The position numbers were made by a program, and so were the translations under genes. From NCBI GenBank assembly GCA_036426205.1, contig CM071568.1:43846841-43910840 (forward strand): DNA of 64,000 nucleotides. The letters are read 5' to 3'. The notes under the pieces were generated by a model. It was not told where the DNA came from. It was given only the letters and a program-made list of their open reading frames with translations, and did no database searches. This stretch comes from Ascaphus truei (lineage: Eukaryota > Chordata > Amphibia > Anura > Ascaphidae). This document shows, in pieces, positions 21,140-33,189 of this stretch. Each line of letters opens with the position of its first letter. The stretch's first letter is position 1.

Positions 21140-22594
21140 CCATGGTTTTGCATCATCCTTCTTACTTCTTGGCTCAGTACTACAAGATTGGCGTAAAGCA
21201 GATGTGGTGCCTATATTTAAAAAGGGAGCTAGATCACATCCGGGAAATTACAGACCTGTAAGCCTGACTTCAATAGTAGGGAAACTACTTGAAGGTTTAA
21301 TACGGGATAATATTCAGGAATACCTAATGGAAAACAAAAATTATTAGTAATAGTCAGCATGGATTTATGAAGGATAGATCTTGCCAAACTAACCATATTT
21401 GTTTCTTTGAGGAGGTAAGTAGGAATTTAGACCAGGGTAAGGCAGTTTATGTGGTCCACTTAGATTTTGCAAAGGCTTTTGATACGATTTCACACAAGAG
21501 GTTGGTGTACAAAATAAAGAAAATTGGACTCAGTAATAATATATGCACCTGGATTGAAAACTGGTTAAAGGACAGACAACAGAGGGTTGTCATAAATGGA
21601 ACTTTTTCAGGTTGGACTAAAGACGTGAGTGGAGTACCTCAGGGATCGGGTCTGGGACCCCTGCTTTTTAACTTGTTTATTAATGACCTTGAGGTTAGGA
21701 TCGAGAGCAAAGTCTCCATCTTTGCTGATGATACTAAATTGTGTAAGGTAATAGAATCAGAGCAGGATGTAATTTCTCTTCAGAAGGACTTGGAGAGACT
21801 GGAAACGTGGGCAGGTAAATGGCAAATGAGGTTTAATACAGATAAATGTAAGGTTATGCATTTGGGATGCAAGAATAAGAAGGCAACTTACAAATTAAAT
21901 GGAGATATATTGGGGGAATCCTTGATGGAGAATTTTGGGTACCAATCCTAAGAAAAGACATTATGGAACTAGAGAGAGTGCAGAGAAGAGCCATCAAGTT
22001 AATGAAGGGGATGGACAATCTAACTTATGAGGAGAGGTTAGCTAAATTAGATTTATTTACATTAGAAAAGAGGCGTCTAAGAGGGGATATGATAACTATA
22101 TACAAATATATTCAGGGACAATACAAGGAGCTTTCAAAAGAACTATTCATCCCACGGGCAGTACTAAGGACTCGGGGCCATCCCTTAAGGTTGGAGGAAA
22201 GGAAATTTCACCAGCAACAAATGAAAGGGTTCTTTACAGTAAGGGCAGTTAAAATGTGGAATTCATTACCCATGGAGACTGTGATGGCAGATACAATAGA
22301 TTTGTTCAAAAAAAGGTTGGACATTTTTTATAGATGGGAAATATATACAGGGATATACCAAATAAGTATACATGGGAAGGATGTTGATCCAGGGATTAAT
22401 CCGATTGCCAATTCTTGGAGTCAGGAAGGAATTAATTTTTCCCCTTAATGGGGTTTTTTGTTTGCCTTCCTCTGGATCAATAAGTAAGTATAGATATAGG
22501 ATAAAGTATCTGTTGTCTAAATTTAGCATAGGTTGAACTTGATGGACCTATGTCTTTTTTCAACCCCATCTACTATGTAACTATGTAACTATGT
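21140..22594 (+). pseudogene. CR1-clade LINE, reverse transcriptase to 3' end
   Basis: This is a 5'-truncated CR1 retrotransposon. RT motifs appear in order: DWRKADVVPIFKKGARSHPG, NYRPVSLTSIVGKLLEG, HLDFAKAFDTISH, GVPQGSGLGPLLFNLFIND and the catalytic IFADDTKL (near 21718-21741). A one-base shift in an A-run near 21335 introduces stops. An internal deletion near 21940 joins the thumb start (ENFG) directly to the downstream WVPILRKDIMELERVQRR segment, removing the part between. The tail contains TTGAACTTGATGGACCTATG and ends in (ATGTAACT)n at about 22570-22594, the hallmark of amphibian CR1. Confidence 0.93.
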
Positions 22595-22812
22595 AATTTT
22601 TCATGGGTCTCTCCATAAGTATCTAATTACAGCTTTAATCACATGCTGTTTATGCCCAATCCTGGGTAGCACTGGTTCAAGAACGTTGTTCTATTTTTCT
22701 CTATGCTGGAAATGGAGCACACCTAAAGTTAGTGGCTGAGAGATAGGCTGATGGTAAACTATATTTAAATAAATCCAATCCCACAATTCCTAAAAGAATT
22801 TCCAAACCAACT

Positions 22813-23075
22813 ACAGGTGGTCCTCGGTATCCGACGGGTCGCTTTCCAGCTAATGCCTTGTCCGACGCTGCATAATGCAGTCTGCGAGACACATTATCCG
22901 ACGATTGATGTATCCAGACCATTATTGGATAATGTTTTACTGCTATTTTTGTTTGCTCAACATACTGTAAATAGAAATAAAGGAGAATCTGTGATCTTAA
23001 TTTAGTTTAGACTGAACTCAGTGAATATACTGTACGCTTTCTTTAAACCTCATCTACTATGTAACTATGGAACTA
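22813..23075. repeat. MITE fragment and second CR1 3' tail
   Basis: CAGGTGGTCCTCGGTATCCG at 22813 looks like a mariner/pogo-type MITE end, with inverted CCGACG and CGTCGG-like words to 22910. The segment 22975-23075 ends CATCTACTATGTAACTATGG, a diverged CR1 tail. Confidence 0.5.
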
Positions 23076-23079
23076 TTTA

Positions 23080-24290
23080 TTGTCTAGTAAAAATTCCATC
23101 ACTTCAGTTATTCTTTGCATATGTAATGTGACGCTGTAGAGATTAAATGTATTGTATGGTGTCTTAGCAATGAGTTCAAATTAAAATAAAGGGCTGACAA
23201 TATACAGTAATTGCAATACATAATTTGATGCAGCTATACAGGTGATATATGCAGGTTAGGTCATCCAGTTTATGAATAATAAAACAGGGATAATTAAACA
23301 TTTAGCAGGCTAATTCTAATGAAACTATTTAAGAAATACATTTTTTTTGATTAAACATTTCCTAAACCTATTAGTTTTCAAATATTGCATGTGCAAAGCT
23401 AAAATACGGACTTAACTATTTTGGCAATCAATGATCCATTTTTATGACAAGGAATAATGAAGTGGTTATTACTAGTAGACTCGAAATATAAAACACGTTC
23501 TAATTAGAAACAGAAATTGGCCATTTAGAGTGAGATTTATGTCAGAATTCACATTAATGTTAAGTGGTTTGTTCCCTTCATTTGTGCAAAATGGAAATTC
23601 TTGTCATGAATTGTGGATACGGAACGGTGACCCTATTAGGAGAATCCAGCATCAAGTTTAAACCCATTTTCTACCTGTGGTGCTAATAATCAAACTGGCG
23701 AACTCTCCCAACGAGTCTGCTTCATAATTTTTTGCATTCTTTTTCTATCTTCCCCTGTATAATCATTGAATCCAAGTAAAATAAAAGATGAACAGATCTG
23801 CCAAATTTTCCTTCCACACTTCCCTGAAAAGAGTTTACCTTTGATGGCCACTGTGCCGGTAACACATGGATTGTGTTGCAGGACGGTCAAGTAGTAAAAT
23901 AGTAAATCACATTGCTTGTAGAGTGGCCAGCAGCATATTGGCAAGAGTGTTAAATCCTCATATTAGCAAGTCAATGCCAACAGGATCCAGAAGTTCATGA
24001 CTTGTAGAAACGTTGAAATGAATGCGACCACTTGTACAGTATGTGCCAACAGAGCCATTGAAATAGAAAGACTGAAAGCTGCAAAATGTCTAAAATTATA
24101 ACACATTATCCCTATACTAGATACCAAGAAATGGATTGAAAATCTGAAAAATATGTTACCTGCTGTCATGATAATATCATGAGATATTAGTTATTTTAAT
24201 CCTGTTGGTGCTTAAGGTGTTAATGAGCTACACCTTGAAGTTAAAATACAACATATATTGGGTTTATGATAAACCCAGACTTGTCATGAT
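23080..24290. other. No gene recognised
   Basis: AT-rich sequence of ordinary complexity. Short minus-strand frames at 23690-24170 have no domain signature. It could be unique intergenic sequence. Confidence 0.35.
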
Positions 24291-26441
24291 TTCTTCAAAC
24301 TTTCCCGCGTTAAGACGCGTGTTTATTAATGTTTTTATCGGGTGTTGTCTTAAAATCTAAAAATCAAAGTGCAATTCAACCTATCTTTTATTGCCGTACA
24401 TTTCTGCAAGTGTGTGTGTGCAGCTCGATCGCGGGTGCCGCCGGAGCCAGCGACGGACCTGACAGCTGCTTCCAAGGGTGGGGGCCGGAGCAGGGAGCAG
24501 CGTGGTTTCTCCTGCAGGCGGCCGGTTGCCGGGGACGCGATCGGGCCGTCGCTATGGCCGCGGTCGCGTCGTTAGGGTCCCGGCGGCTGGCGAAGAGGGC
24601 GCCGCCATTGCCCGGATACTCGTGCATGCGCAGTGGTCGCGCATGTGCAAGGAAGACCCCAGAGCCAGGGAAAGGTCGCGCGAGCGTGAGAATAGGAAGG
24701 GAGAGGTTGAGGCAGTCCCCGAAAGCTTGCGCAGGCGCAGGAAAGCCCAGATAAAGCCCGCGAAGCTATAGCCTATTAGGGGAGGCTATAAGCTGGGACT
24801 ACGTGTCCCATGAGCCTTTGCGTGCCCCAGGTGATACCAGGGAGCCAATAGGGCTTAGGAAGTCTCAGAAGGCAAGTGGATACAATTCGCGGGCTTGCAG
24901 CACATTGGGCAGTCAGAGAGAGGAGCAGCCCAGGGAAGGAGGTAGGGTATGGGAGTCAGGGACTCCCTGTACTAGGCCAGCACCCCCAGGGCCCGAAGTA
25001 GCTAGTTACCCCAATGTAGTGAGTGTTGCCAGGGACTGCCCTAGGTTAAGGGACCCTGTCACTCAGGTTTGTCAGTTGGAGTCAGGGAGCTGTGAGGGAA
25101 GGAAGGGTGCGGGGAGCGAGTGCAGCTCCTGCACCCATATAGGTACCCACACCCCAAGCTAGGGCTCAACTCCCCACTAGGTTAATGGGTAAGTGATGAG
25201 GGAGGCCAAAGATAGGGACGCTGCCCTTAGTATAGTGCTGCCTTGTCAGAGTCACGGCTGTCCGTGCTGTGAGGTCTGACAGGCAGGCACCTTGTTGCGC
25301 AGCACGTTGGCTGCCAGCATCCAGTGAGCTACAGCTTGCTGCTGTAGGCGCTGGGACCCGTTAGGTAATAGTGAGGCTGAGGGGACTTGGGTAGTTCGGG
25401 AAGAGGTAGTGCGGGTGCAGGGGGTCAAGGACCCCTGCATAAGATAGGCTACCCCTATAGGCCCTAGGAGTTTCCCCCAAAGCCATTACAGGTTGCTGTG
25501 CTGTAGGGACGGCCTATAGTATAGCGCGTGTCATTTAGTGCTGTAGGGACAGGTCCTATGTTAGGGATCCTGTCACAGTAGGATAGATCAGATAGGGACA
25601 CAGCGGACGCTGCGGTTCCTGCTAAGAGGTTCGGATCCAAGTTGGGGTCCTAAGAGACGGTTTCCAGGTTGTGACCGCACTGGCGGTTCGCGTGCAAGGA
25701 GTCCGGTGTGGGATCAGACGGGACCATCACACGACTGATCCTTTGCGAAGCCAGTTGGAGATCCGAGCACAGGAGTGCTCGGCAGGTACTATCTAATACA
25801 CAAGTGCACCAACGGGCCCTTAGTATAAATAGTGACTCTGCAAGAGTGCGGGACATTGGGTGGGGTTCTTTGGACACTGGGTGGGATCACCTGGTGTTGG
25901 GGAAGCGTCCTGCGAGACGTCGCAGTTAGTGTCTCCTCGTGAGAGGGACACCTGTTATTCTATGTTGTCTTGTCTGTTAGTAAAGTCACCAGTTAATATA
26001 TATATGCTGTGTATGGTATTATTGATTGTCCTGCGAGGAACCACTCCCCCTCTGGTGGGAGCCATCGCAGGTGGAGGCGCTGCATCGTTGTAAGTGAGTA
26101 CCCCTAGTATAATTGCCCCAGGTTCCCCGTGGCGGAAGCTCAGCCCTCCTGCGAGCCAACAGGTAACGCACCACACCTATGGTAACACCGTATGTTTCTC
26201 CACTCCCACAGTGTAATCTGCGATTGGGGGGCGGGAATACCCGTTACATGTACATGGGAAAGAAGTCCTTTCTGAGGCTCCTTAGCCATTCACAAATCCT
26301 CTAACTGTAGAAGATTACGGATGTGATTGGCGGCATTCACGGCAGCGTTCACGGAGGAATAACGAGTGAATGCCGCATGGAATACAGCCGAGTTCACAAA
26401 AACGGCTCCATAAAATGTTCGGATAACGGCCGCTGCATCTG
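24290..26441. mobile_element. Deleted relative of the Tc1-forkhead element, split by an LTR
   Basis: The block 24303-24420 matches 30410-30575 of the large element, sharing GTTAAGACGCG, TTGTCTTAAA and TTATTGCCGTACA. The block 26247-26285 matches 30626-30662 (ACATGGGAAAGAAGTC and TTTCTGAGGCTCCTTAGCCA). The right terminus CGGATAACGGCCGCTGCATCTG ends at 26441 before TA, the same terminus as at 38789. The leftmost 80-100 bases are missing. No genes remain, so this is a nonautonomous derivative. Confidence 0.75.
24412..26248 (+). mobile_element. LTR-like insertion, about 1.8 kb
   Basis: This CpG-rich block interrupts the two matching halves of the surrounding element. It starts near TGTGTGCAGCTCGATCGC and ends GGAATACCCGTTACA, consistent with TG...CA termini. 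A TATA-like GTATAAATAG lies at about 25822. No gag or pol is visible. I read it as a solo LTR, probably of a Gypsy-type element. Edges are good to about 10 bases. Confidence 0.6.
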
Positions 26442-26734
26442 TATGTTTTTCGTAATCCTTTTTCTGTAACCTAAGCACTATATTTTTATATATATATTAA
26501 ATCATTTAATAAGTAATGCTTTGGGCTCTGAATGAACTATTGCACGCTATGGGGAGAGTTTTAAAGTGTTCGGACACATTTGGCTACAACTGAGTTTGGT
26601 GTGAAAGTGCATACAGTAGTTTTTACCACAATAAACAGGGACCTGTGGTCCTCGCAAATATTACCTTTATATCTCATCATATTTGCAGGTGGTGGCAGTG
26701 GATAGATATGATTTACAATTGAGTAGGGGTTAAT

Positions 26735-27015
26735 ATTAACTCACTGGAGGTACCTTGCGGAGGAGAAAGGTGAGTTGGCTAGAGTAGCCGTGTGTATTAA
26801 CCCTGGTTGCATATCTAAGTCACGTGCTCACTTGTGTGCTGTTCCTGGCGGTGGTATATTGGCACGGATTTAGGATATAGAACTCATTTGAGGGACCTTT
26901 GCGAAGGTGAAGAGTGGGGCAGCTTGCGAGTTGTGTATTGATCCTGGTCCTGTAGAGGAGATATTGTCCATTTGATGGACCTTTGCGAAGGTGAAGAGTG
27001 GGAACGCTGGCGAGC
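26735..27015 (+). repeat. About 81-bp tandem repeat, three copies
   Basis: GGACCTTTGCGAAGGTGAAG at about 26892 and 26973, and a diverged GGTACCTTGCGGAGGAGAAA at about 26748, head three direct units that also share a GTGTATT...CCTGGT segment. Confidence 0.65.
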
Positions 27016-27740
27016 ATGCGCAGGTTGCGGGCTCGCATGGGGCCGTACGTGACACACGCCCTTATTTTTATCTGTGTGCTGGTGTAGGGGTTTGTTGTCC
27101 TGTTAGGTCATCAATGGCCTGATTCCTGGGGTTCACTTTTCTGCCTGGAAGTCCAGGTTATGGTCAGTAGTAATTTAATTCCTGGAGCTAATACCAAAAC
27201 CAACCAGGCCTCAGTTATAACCGATCAAAACTGGGCAGTATGTCACAGGACTTTAAATCTCTACTTCACAATACAGTTATCTCTTTCCCATAGTTAATAG
27301 AGAGCGTCCCTCTGGCATGCATGATGCAATGCAGAGAACTTGCAATCATGTGCAGTTGACAGCGTAGTTTTGCTATATTTGTCTTGCCCTGCAGAGCATG
27401 CAGTTACACTGCTGCTCATAGATTAAAGGTAGATCATTTTTTTTCATAAAATTAAAGCAGATCTACAAGTTTCAACAGATCGTGTTACAAGCAGAAAAAA
27501 ATATGCTCCATAAATATCACATTTCTGAAACAGAAGTAAAGGTGCCTTTAGTCAAAGAAATAAAACACGTTTTGTAATATGATCCTTTCCTGTTGCATCT
27601 TGTTATTGTCTTTGGTTTAATCTGTGTAAAAAAGCTAGAAGGTTAGGGTAAAATTAAAACTTTTTGTGTGAAATAATAGGAATGTAATCTTGTTTAGCAC
27701 TAGCAGAGTAAAATTCATGGGCATCCTAAATATAATTTAC
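27016..27740. other. No gene recognised
   Basis: The first 150 bases have LTR-like composition but no defined ends. The rest is AT-rich. Confidence 0.3.
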
Positions 27741-27744
27741 AGGA

Positions 27745-27930
27745 AGGATAATAAAATGTATGTATGTATGTATGTATGTCTTTATTTATATAGTGCCATT
27801 ATTGTACATAGTGCTTCACAGTAGTAATACAGTACACGTGACAATCATATAAATAACAAATAATACAAATACTGTAACAGATCATGGGAATAAGTGCTTC
27901 AGACTTAAAAGTAACATTTCAAAACAGACT
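27745..27930 (-). mobile_element. L2 3' end
   Basis: A (ATGT)n tail is followed by CTTTATTTATATAGTGCCAT and GATCATGGGAATAAGTGCTT. This matches the 3' end of the L2 element at 41498-43262, also on the minus strand. Only the last about 170 bases are present. Confidence 0.8.
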
Positions 27931-28029
27931 GACAAATATTTGTAGACGCATTGTCTTTCACAATTCTTTTCTATATAAAACAAAACATATTTAAAACTGA
28001 ATTAAATTTCTCTAATAAAAGATTAATGT

Positions 28030-28570
28030 ATGAATTGGGGCGTTGGGGGTCTTTAAAATGTATTGGGGTGGTGGGTTCTTTTTAAAATGTATTGGGGCAG
28101 TGGGGATGTTTTTAAAATGTAATTGGGCAGTTAGAGTCTTTAAAATGTATTGGGGTGCTGGGGGTCTTTTTAAAATGTATTGGGGTGGTGGGGGTCTTTT
28201 TAAAATGTATTGGCGTTGCGGGGGTCTTTTTAAAATGTTTTGGGGCCGTGGGGGTCTTTTTAAAATGTATTGGGGTGGGGTTTTTTCTTAAAATGTATTG
28301 GGGTGGTGGGGGTCTTTTTAAAATGTATTGGGGTGGGTTTTTTTTAAAAAATGTATTGGGGTGGTGGGGGTCTTTTTAAAATGTATTGGGGAAGTGGGGG
28401 TCTTTTTAAAATATATTGGGGCGGCGGGGGCCTTTTTTAATATGAATTGGCATGAGCATTTTAACATGAATTGGCAGGGGCATTTTTAATATGTATTGAC
28501 AGGGGCATTTTTAATATGTATTGGCGGGGGCGGGGTATTGTTATGATGTATTGTGGCGTGGGGTTATATG
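28030..28570 (+). repeat. Minisatellite, unit about 33 bp
   Basis: About fifteen variants of AAAATGTATTGGGGTGGTGG plus GGGTCTTTTT run head to tail. The FLKCIGVVG-like reading frames across it are by-products of the repeat. Confidence 0.9.
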
Positions 28571-28599
28571 TATTTATGGGGTGGGGTTTTTGGTATGTA

Positions 28600-29279
28600 T
28601 TTTGTGGGGGGATTGAGTGAGAGTGGGGTAATTTACGGAAGGTGGGGGCAAGTGAGAGGAGAGAGGTCTTGGAATGGAGAGTTCAGAATAGTCAAGTCCG
28701 TTAGTTCTGGGGTTGGAGAGATCAGAATCATGGTGGTCCGTATAGCCGTGGTCTGGGTTGGAGATATCCGCAGAGTCGAGGGTAAGCCTGCGTCAGTATC
28801 CAGAGGGGGTTCAAAGACAAGCCGGGTTGGTACACGAAGAGTTAACTGCAAGAGAACACAGGACAGGGAGCAAGGCACAACGGACGCAGGAGCTCAAGGC
28901 TACAAGAAGTTATGCTCAGCAATGACTGGGAGTGAGAGCAGGGTACTTATGGGAAACAGGAGCCAGTAGCAAGGGAGGCGGAGCGGAGGCACGGCCTCCC
29001 GGAGGCAAGGATTGGCTGCAGGAGACAAGTAGGATAACACGTACTTGTCAAGCAGCTGGGGAGCGGTGCAAGCCAACACGTGTGCGCGCTGCGCGTGCGA
29101 GAAGTGCGCCGCGTACGAGGGGGCGGAGCTAAGCTCTGGCACCCTATAAGATCTGCGCGTGCGCGCGCTCTGTAAGCAGAGCGGGAGTACGCGCACGCGC
29201 TGGTGCTAGAGCGGAGGTCTCAGAGATGACAGGTAAGGAGGGAACACATCGCAAAGGACGTGTTCCCTGATTCCTTACA
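28600..29279 (-). mobile_element. LTR fragment, minus strand
   Basis: On the minus strand this begins TGTAAGGAATCAGGGAACAC at 29279, a typical TG start. It continues as CpG-rich promoter-like DNA with repeated GCGCGTGCGC words near 29150-29205. A TATA-like CTTATAGGG lies near 29143. No coding part is attached. Confidence 0.55.
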
Positions 29280-29525
29280 CTTCCACACAGAACTTTGCAT
29301 CTTGGGTAATCTTCTGCAGCTATATAAAGAAACCCCAAGCCAAATCTTCAGCGATCGATTACAGGAGAACGGATCGATCTGCAACTTAGCTAATACTGTA
29401 ACTTGTCAGTTTGCAGATAGTATTGATGCACATATTGAAAGGGAAAAATAAATACAAATGTTTTTAAAACGGCAGCTTGAACTGCAGCTTTAAAGGCAGC
29501 ACAAGGTAATAGCTACCTAACGCTA
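29280..29525 (-). mobile_element. Fragment of the Tc1-forkhead element family
   Basis: In reverse complement, 29330-29520 matches 4085-4260: GATTACAGGAGAACGGA, TCTGCA, TTGATGCACAT and AGCTGCAGTTCAAGCTGCCG occur in the same order. No terminus or gene is visible. Confidence 0.6.
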
Positions 29526-30321
29526 TACAGTAGCAATACATTAACCCTTTCTTAAAGTCTATTACCATGGTCATTATGAACTAGGATCAAACAGTAGATC
29601 AAACCAATAGTAATCCAATTTACCCTTATTGTTCGCTCAGACCCACCCGGGACTATTTTAAGTTGTGTTATGTCGGGGGTTCTCTGTGCATATCTATTTT
29701 AGTATAATACCAATAAAATTAAGATTTAATTTGTCCATAATTTTCATCTCGAATGCTCCTGCAGAGCTTGTCCTTTTGTGCCTTTATCATCGTAGTGTGA
29801 GGTAATTGAAGAACAAAGAATGAATGGATTCATGGACTTTCTGATGACTGTGTCAACTAAGGCTGTGTATAATTGTCGCTGTGCAAAGTGATTTGGATCC
29901 GTTAACATAGGTCACTGTTTAGTGTGCCAGACCCGACTGTTAAAAATTACATGAAGACTTGGAGTCTGTAACCTTTAATTGTATTGTGGTACCTGGATTA
30001 CAAATGTTTTTTAACCGATCCAGGTGCTTGGATTAAGAAGATCAAAAGGGGTTTCATTACACAATGGGCTGAGTATGGACACTGTTTAAGTTGTTGAAAT
30101 GTATTGAAATTCAAGTTGCTAACTTTAATTCACACACCACATACTTGGTATGTAGTGTGTGAATGAAAGTTAGCAACTCGATTTTTAGATTATCATCCTC
30201 ATTGGCACATAAGAAGAAATAAAGGGTAAATGTTAATAAGAGAGAGTTAACTGAGCACATAATGTAGTATCTTATATAGATATATCTATGTTGCTATCCT
30301 TTATTATTGTAGTTATTCGTA
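29526..30321. other. Unclassified, with one clear hairpin
   Basis: A hairpin lies at about 30113-30181, with arms AGTTGCTAACTTTAATTCAC and its near-complement and a loop near TACTTGGTA. Nothing else is recognised. Confidence 0.45.
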
Positions 30322-30724
30322 TACAGATGCAGCGGCCGTTATTCTAACATTTCACGCGTTGGATCCCTTTGCCTTCCGGGTGATGGAGCTTGATTTCTCT
30401 AGATATTCTCGCTTTAAGACGCGAGATTAGTAGTGTTTTGATCAAGTGCAGAAAATAGCATTTTAGCGTTGTCTGCAATACCGTCCAGAAACTGAAGTGG
30501 GCGATCGCGAGTTGTCTTAAAGATCTAAATTCAATTCAACTTGTCATTTATTGCCGTACAGTACTTCAAGTGTGTGTAATTGTAATTAGAATTATAACGT
30601 TATGAACATTGCGTTCATACAGCATACATGGGAAAGAAGTCTTTTCTGAGGCTCCTTAGCCAAAAATACAAAAATTCAATGTCGCCTCCCTCTTCTGCCG
30701 AATGTAAAATATGTTTTCCGCGAA

Positions 30725-31345
30725 TGAGTGTTTCTCAAGTTGGAACCTTGTTAAAACCGTAAAAACATGAACACACAAAAAAGTACAGTATATTTAAAGA
30801 ATGAGCATTTTTATTTGGACAGGATAATAAAGAGAAAAATAATAATAGATCAATACAATGTCGCCTCTTCTTCCGAATGTAAAATATGTATTCCGCAAAT
30901 GAGTGTTTCTCAAATTGGAACCTTGTTGAAAAGCATATGTGTGTCATCACATTTCTGCGCATGCGTGTCTCTCAAATTAGAACCTTGTTGAAACACATAT
31001 GCGTTTAATTACATTTCTGTGCATGCGTGTCTCTCAAATTGGAACCTTGTGGAAACGCATATGTGTGTCATCACATTTCTGCGCATGCGTGTTTCTCAAA
31101 TTGGAACCTTATTGAAACACATATGCGTGTCATCACATTTCTGTGCATGCGTGTTTCTCAAATTGGAACCTTGTTGAAACGCATGTGCGTGTCAACACAT
31201 TTCTGCGCGTGCGTGTTTCTCAAATTGGAACCTTATTGAAACACATATGCGTGTCATCACATTTCTGTGCATGCGTGTTTCTCAAATTGGAACCTTGTTG
31301 AAACGCATGTGCGTGTCAACACATTTCCTTCGCGTGCGTGTCCTG
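30725..31345 (+). repeat. 62-bp satellite inside the Tc1-forkhead element
   Basis: Units contain CTCAAATTGGAACCTTGTTG, GCATATGCGTGTCATCACAT and TTCTGCGCATGCGTGTTT. About seven good copies start near 30903 and diverged copies lie before them. Each unit includes a palindromic GCGCATGCG. The open frames are artefacts. Confidence 0.85.
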
Positions 31346-31420
31346 ATGTTCCTAATTAAAATACTATACAGTAAGATACAGTGCATTTCCTCAGAGTCAC
31401 TAGATACTGTATCTGCAAAA

Positions 31421-32434
31421 CCAGGGGTGAGCAAACTTTTTATGCCGAGCCCCCCTTTTCATCCATAAAATTTCTCGCCCCCCCCCCTGCCTGATGTAAT
31501 CAAAATCACATGAAAAAAAAAAAAAACCTTTATTAAACGGTATACAATATAAATCCAAATATGTTTAAATACTTACATATTTCAACAGCTCGCGCTTGCA
31601 AAATTAAGCTGCGTCCACGCTGCCGCTGAGAGCGGTGACATCACCAACTCTCCAAGCATGAGCACAGGGTGTCCTGCATAATTTACAAGCGTGAATTGGG
31701 GCTATTTGTGTGTGTTTGTGTGTGGCTGTGTGTGTGTGTATTGACTGCTGCTGAGCGCACTTCAAAGTCAATTTTGTTTGTCTCCCCAAGCACCAAGCTT
31801 GGGAGAGCGTACGTGCACAAAGGTAATCCTTTGGAGGGGGCATTCATCCACCTCTTTGCCACCTCCCTTCCCACTCCCCCCCCCCTTTTTTTTCTTCCTT
31901 CCCCTCCATGCTTTTTGTCTTGCTATCCCCATTGTCATCCACACTCCTACCTACAGTATTATTTATTTTTTTCCGTTTTCAATGTTGTGTTTTCACTTTC
32001 TTTTTTATTATTTCTGTACATTCATAGTATGATTGATATAGTGGCAGCCTACCCTTTCACTTGCAGAGGATCGCAGCGAAGCAGGTTGCCAGCGGAGGAG
32101 AGCAGGAACACAGCGCTATTGCAGAGCAGACACCGAAGGAGGGGCGTTTGACTTCACCGTGCTCGGGCGTGCTCCTCCCCGTACCTCCAAAGCCCCTGCA
32201 CTTGCGCTCACACACCATCACGTTACCGCCACCTGCACTATCCTGTTCAGCCACCCGCACACATCTTCGGATGCCCGCCCGTGCACATCTTCTTGGCCGC
32301 CCCTCGCACACAGCTTTTGCGTCCTCCCGCGCACAGCGTCTGCCGGCCCGCGCACCCAGTTTTCGTCGCACGCCGCCTGCGCCCCCTAAATAATCTTGCG
32401 CCTCATTGCCCCCCCAGTTTGCGCACCACTGCAT
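31421..32434. mobile_element. hAT-type MITE, about 1 kb
   Basis: The left end CAGGGGTGAGCAAACTTTTT and the right end CAGTTTGCGCACCACTG are inverted versions of the common hAT terminus. The interior is C-rich and CpG-rich with no transposase. An exact 8-bp target duplication is not visible. Confidence 0.75.
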
Positions 32435-32985
32435 TACAACACACACTCTCTCAATCAATCAATCACCACATACACACACTCACACTCACCACATACACTC
32501 AATCAATCACCACACACACACACTCAATCCCCCCCCACACACACACACACTCAATCCCCCCCCTCACATACACACACACCCAACACACTCACACACTCAA
32601 TCCCCACACACTCACACACTCAATCCCCACACACTCACACACTCAATCCCCACACACACAATCCCCACACACACACACTCAATCCCCACACACTCAATCC
32701 CCACACACACACTCAATCCCCCACACACTCAATCCCCCCCCACACACACTCAACCCCCCCACACACACACAATTCCCCCCCCACACACACAATCCCCCCC
32801 ACACATAATCCCCCACCCCACACACACACACACAAACTCAATCCTCCCACACACACAAACTCAATCCCCCCCCACACACACAAACTCAATCCCCCCCCAC
32901 ACACACACAAACTCAATCCCCCCACACACACAAACACACACTCAAATCCACACACACACACGCACACACTTTCACCTGGGGGGAC
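32435..32985 (+). repeat. CA-rich array (ACACTCAATCCCC units)
   Basis: Over 500 bases of ACACAC, CTCAATCCCC and CCCC words lie here. Three long overlapping His/Thr/Pro/Ser frames of up to 229 codons run across it, but their composition is purely that of the repeat. Confidence 0.95.
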
Positions 32986-33189
32986 GACATGCTCCGATAC
33001 AAGAAAGGATAGGGAATTTTACAGATCCCATGCTGGTTAGTTATCTCAGGCCTTGGTTTAGCAAAAAGCACTGTAAGCTATCATGCCCATGGTAAGGCAA
33101 AAAGTGTAAAGCGGAGTCCCCCAGTCACAACATTCTGTAATTACTGTAGAACAGTACTTGTATGTGCTTGTTGCAAATCCAAATGCATA

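Noticed and set aside
23690..24170. Minus-strand frames as host exons
   Set aside because: No domain, no splice-consistent pattern and ordinary intergenic composition.
28043..28379. Repeated FLKCIGVVG-type peptide frames
   Set aside because: By-product of a 33-bp minisatellite open in more than one frame.
30903..31330. Further hammerhead motifs suggested by repeated TTGAAAC
   Set aside because: There is no CUGANGA-like core or helix II; the words belong to the 62-bp satellite.
30725..31345. CRISPR-like array
   Set aside because: The 62-bp units are contiguous, without unique spacers, and lie in vertebrate transposon DNA.
32281..33095. Three overlapping frames of 175-229 codons rich in His, Thr, Pro and Ser
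   Set aside because: They are translations of a CA/CCCC simple repeat in all three phases, with no domain or biased third positions.
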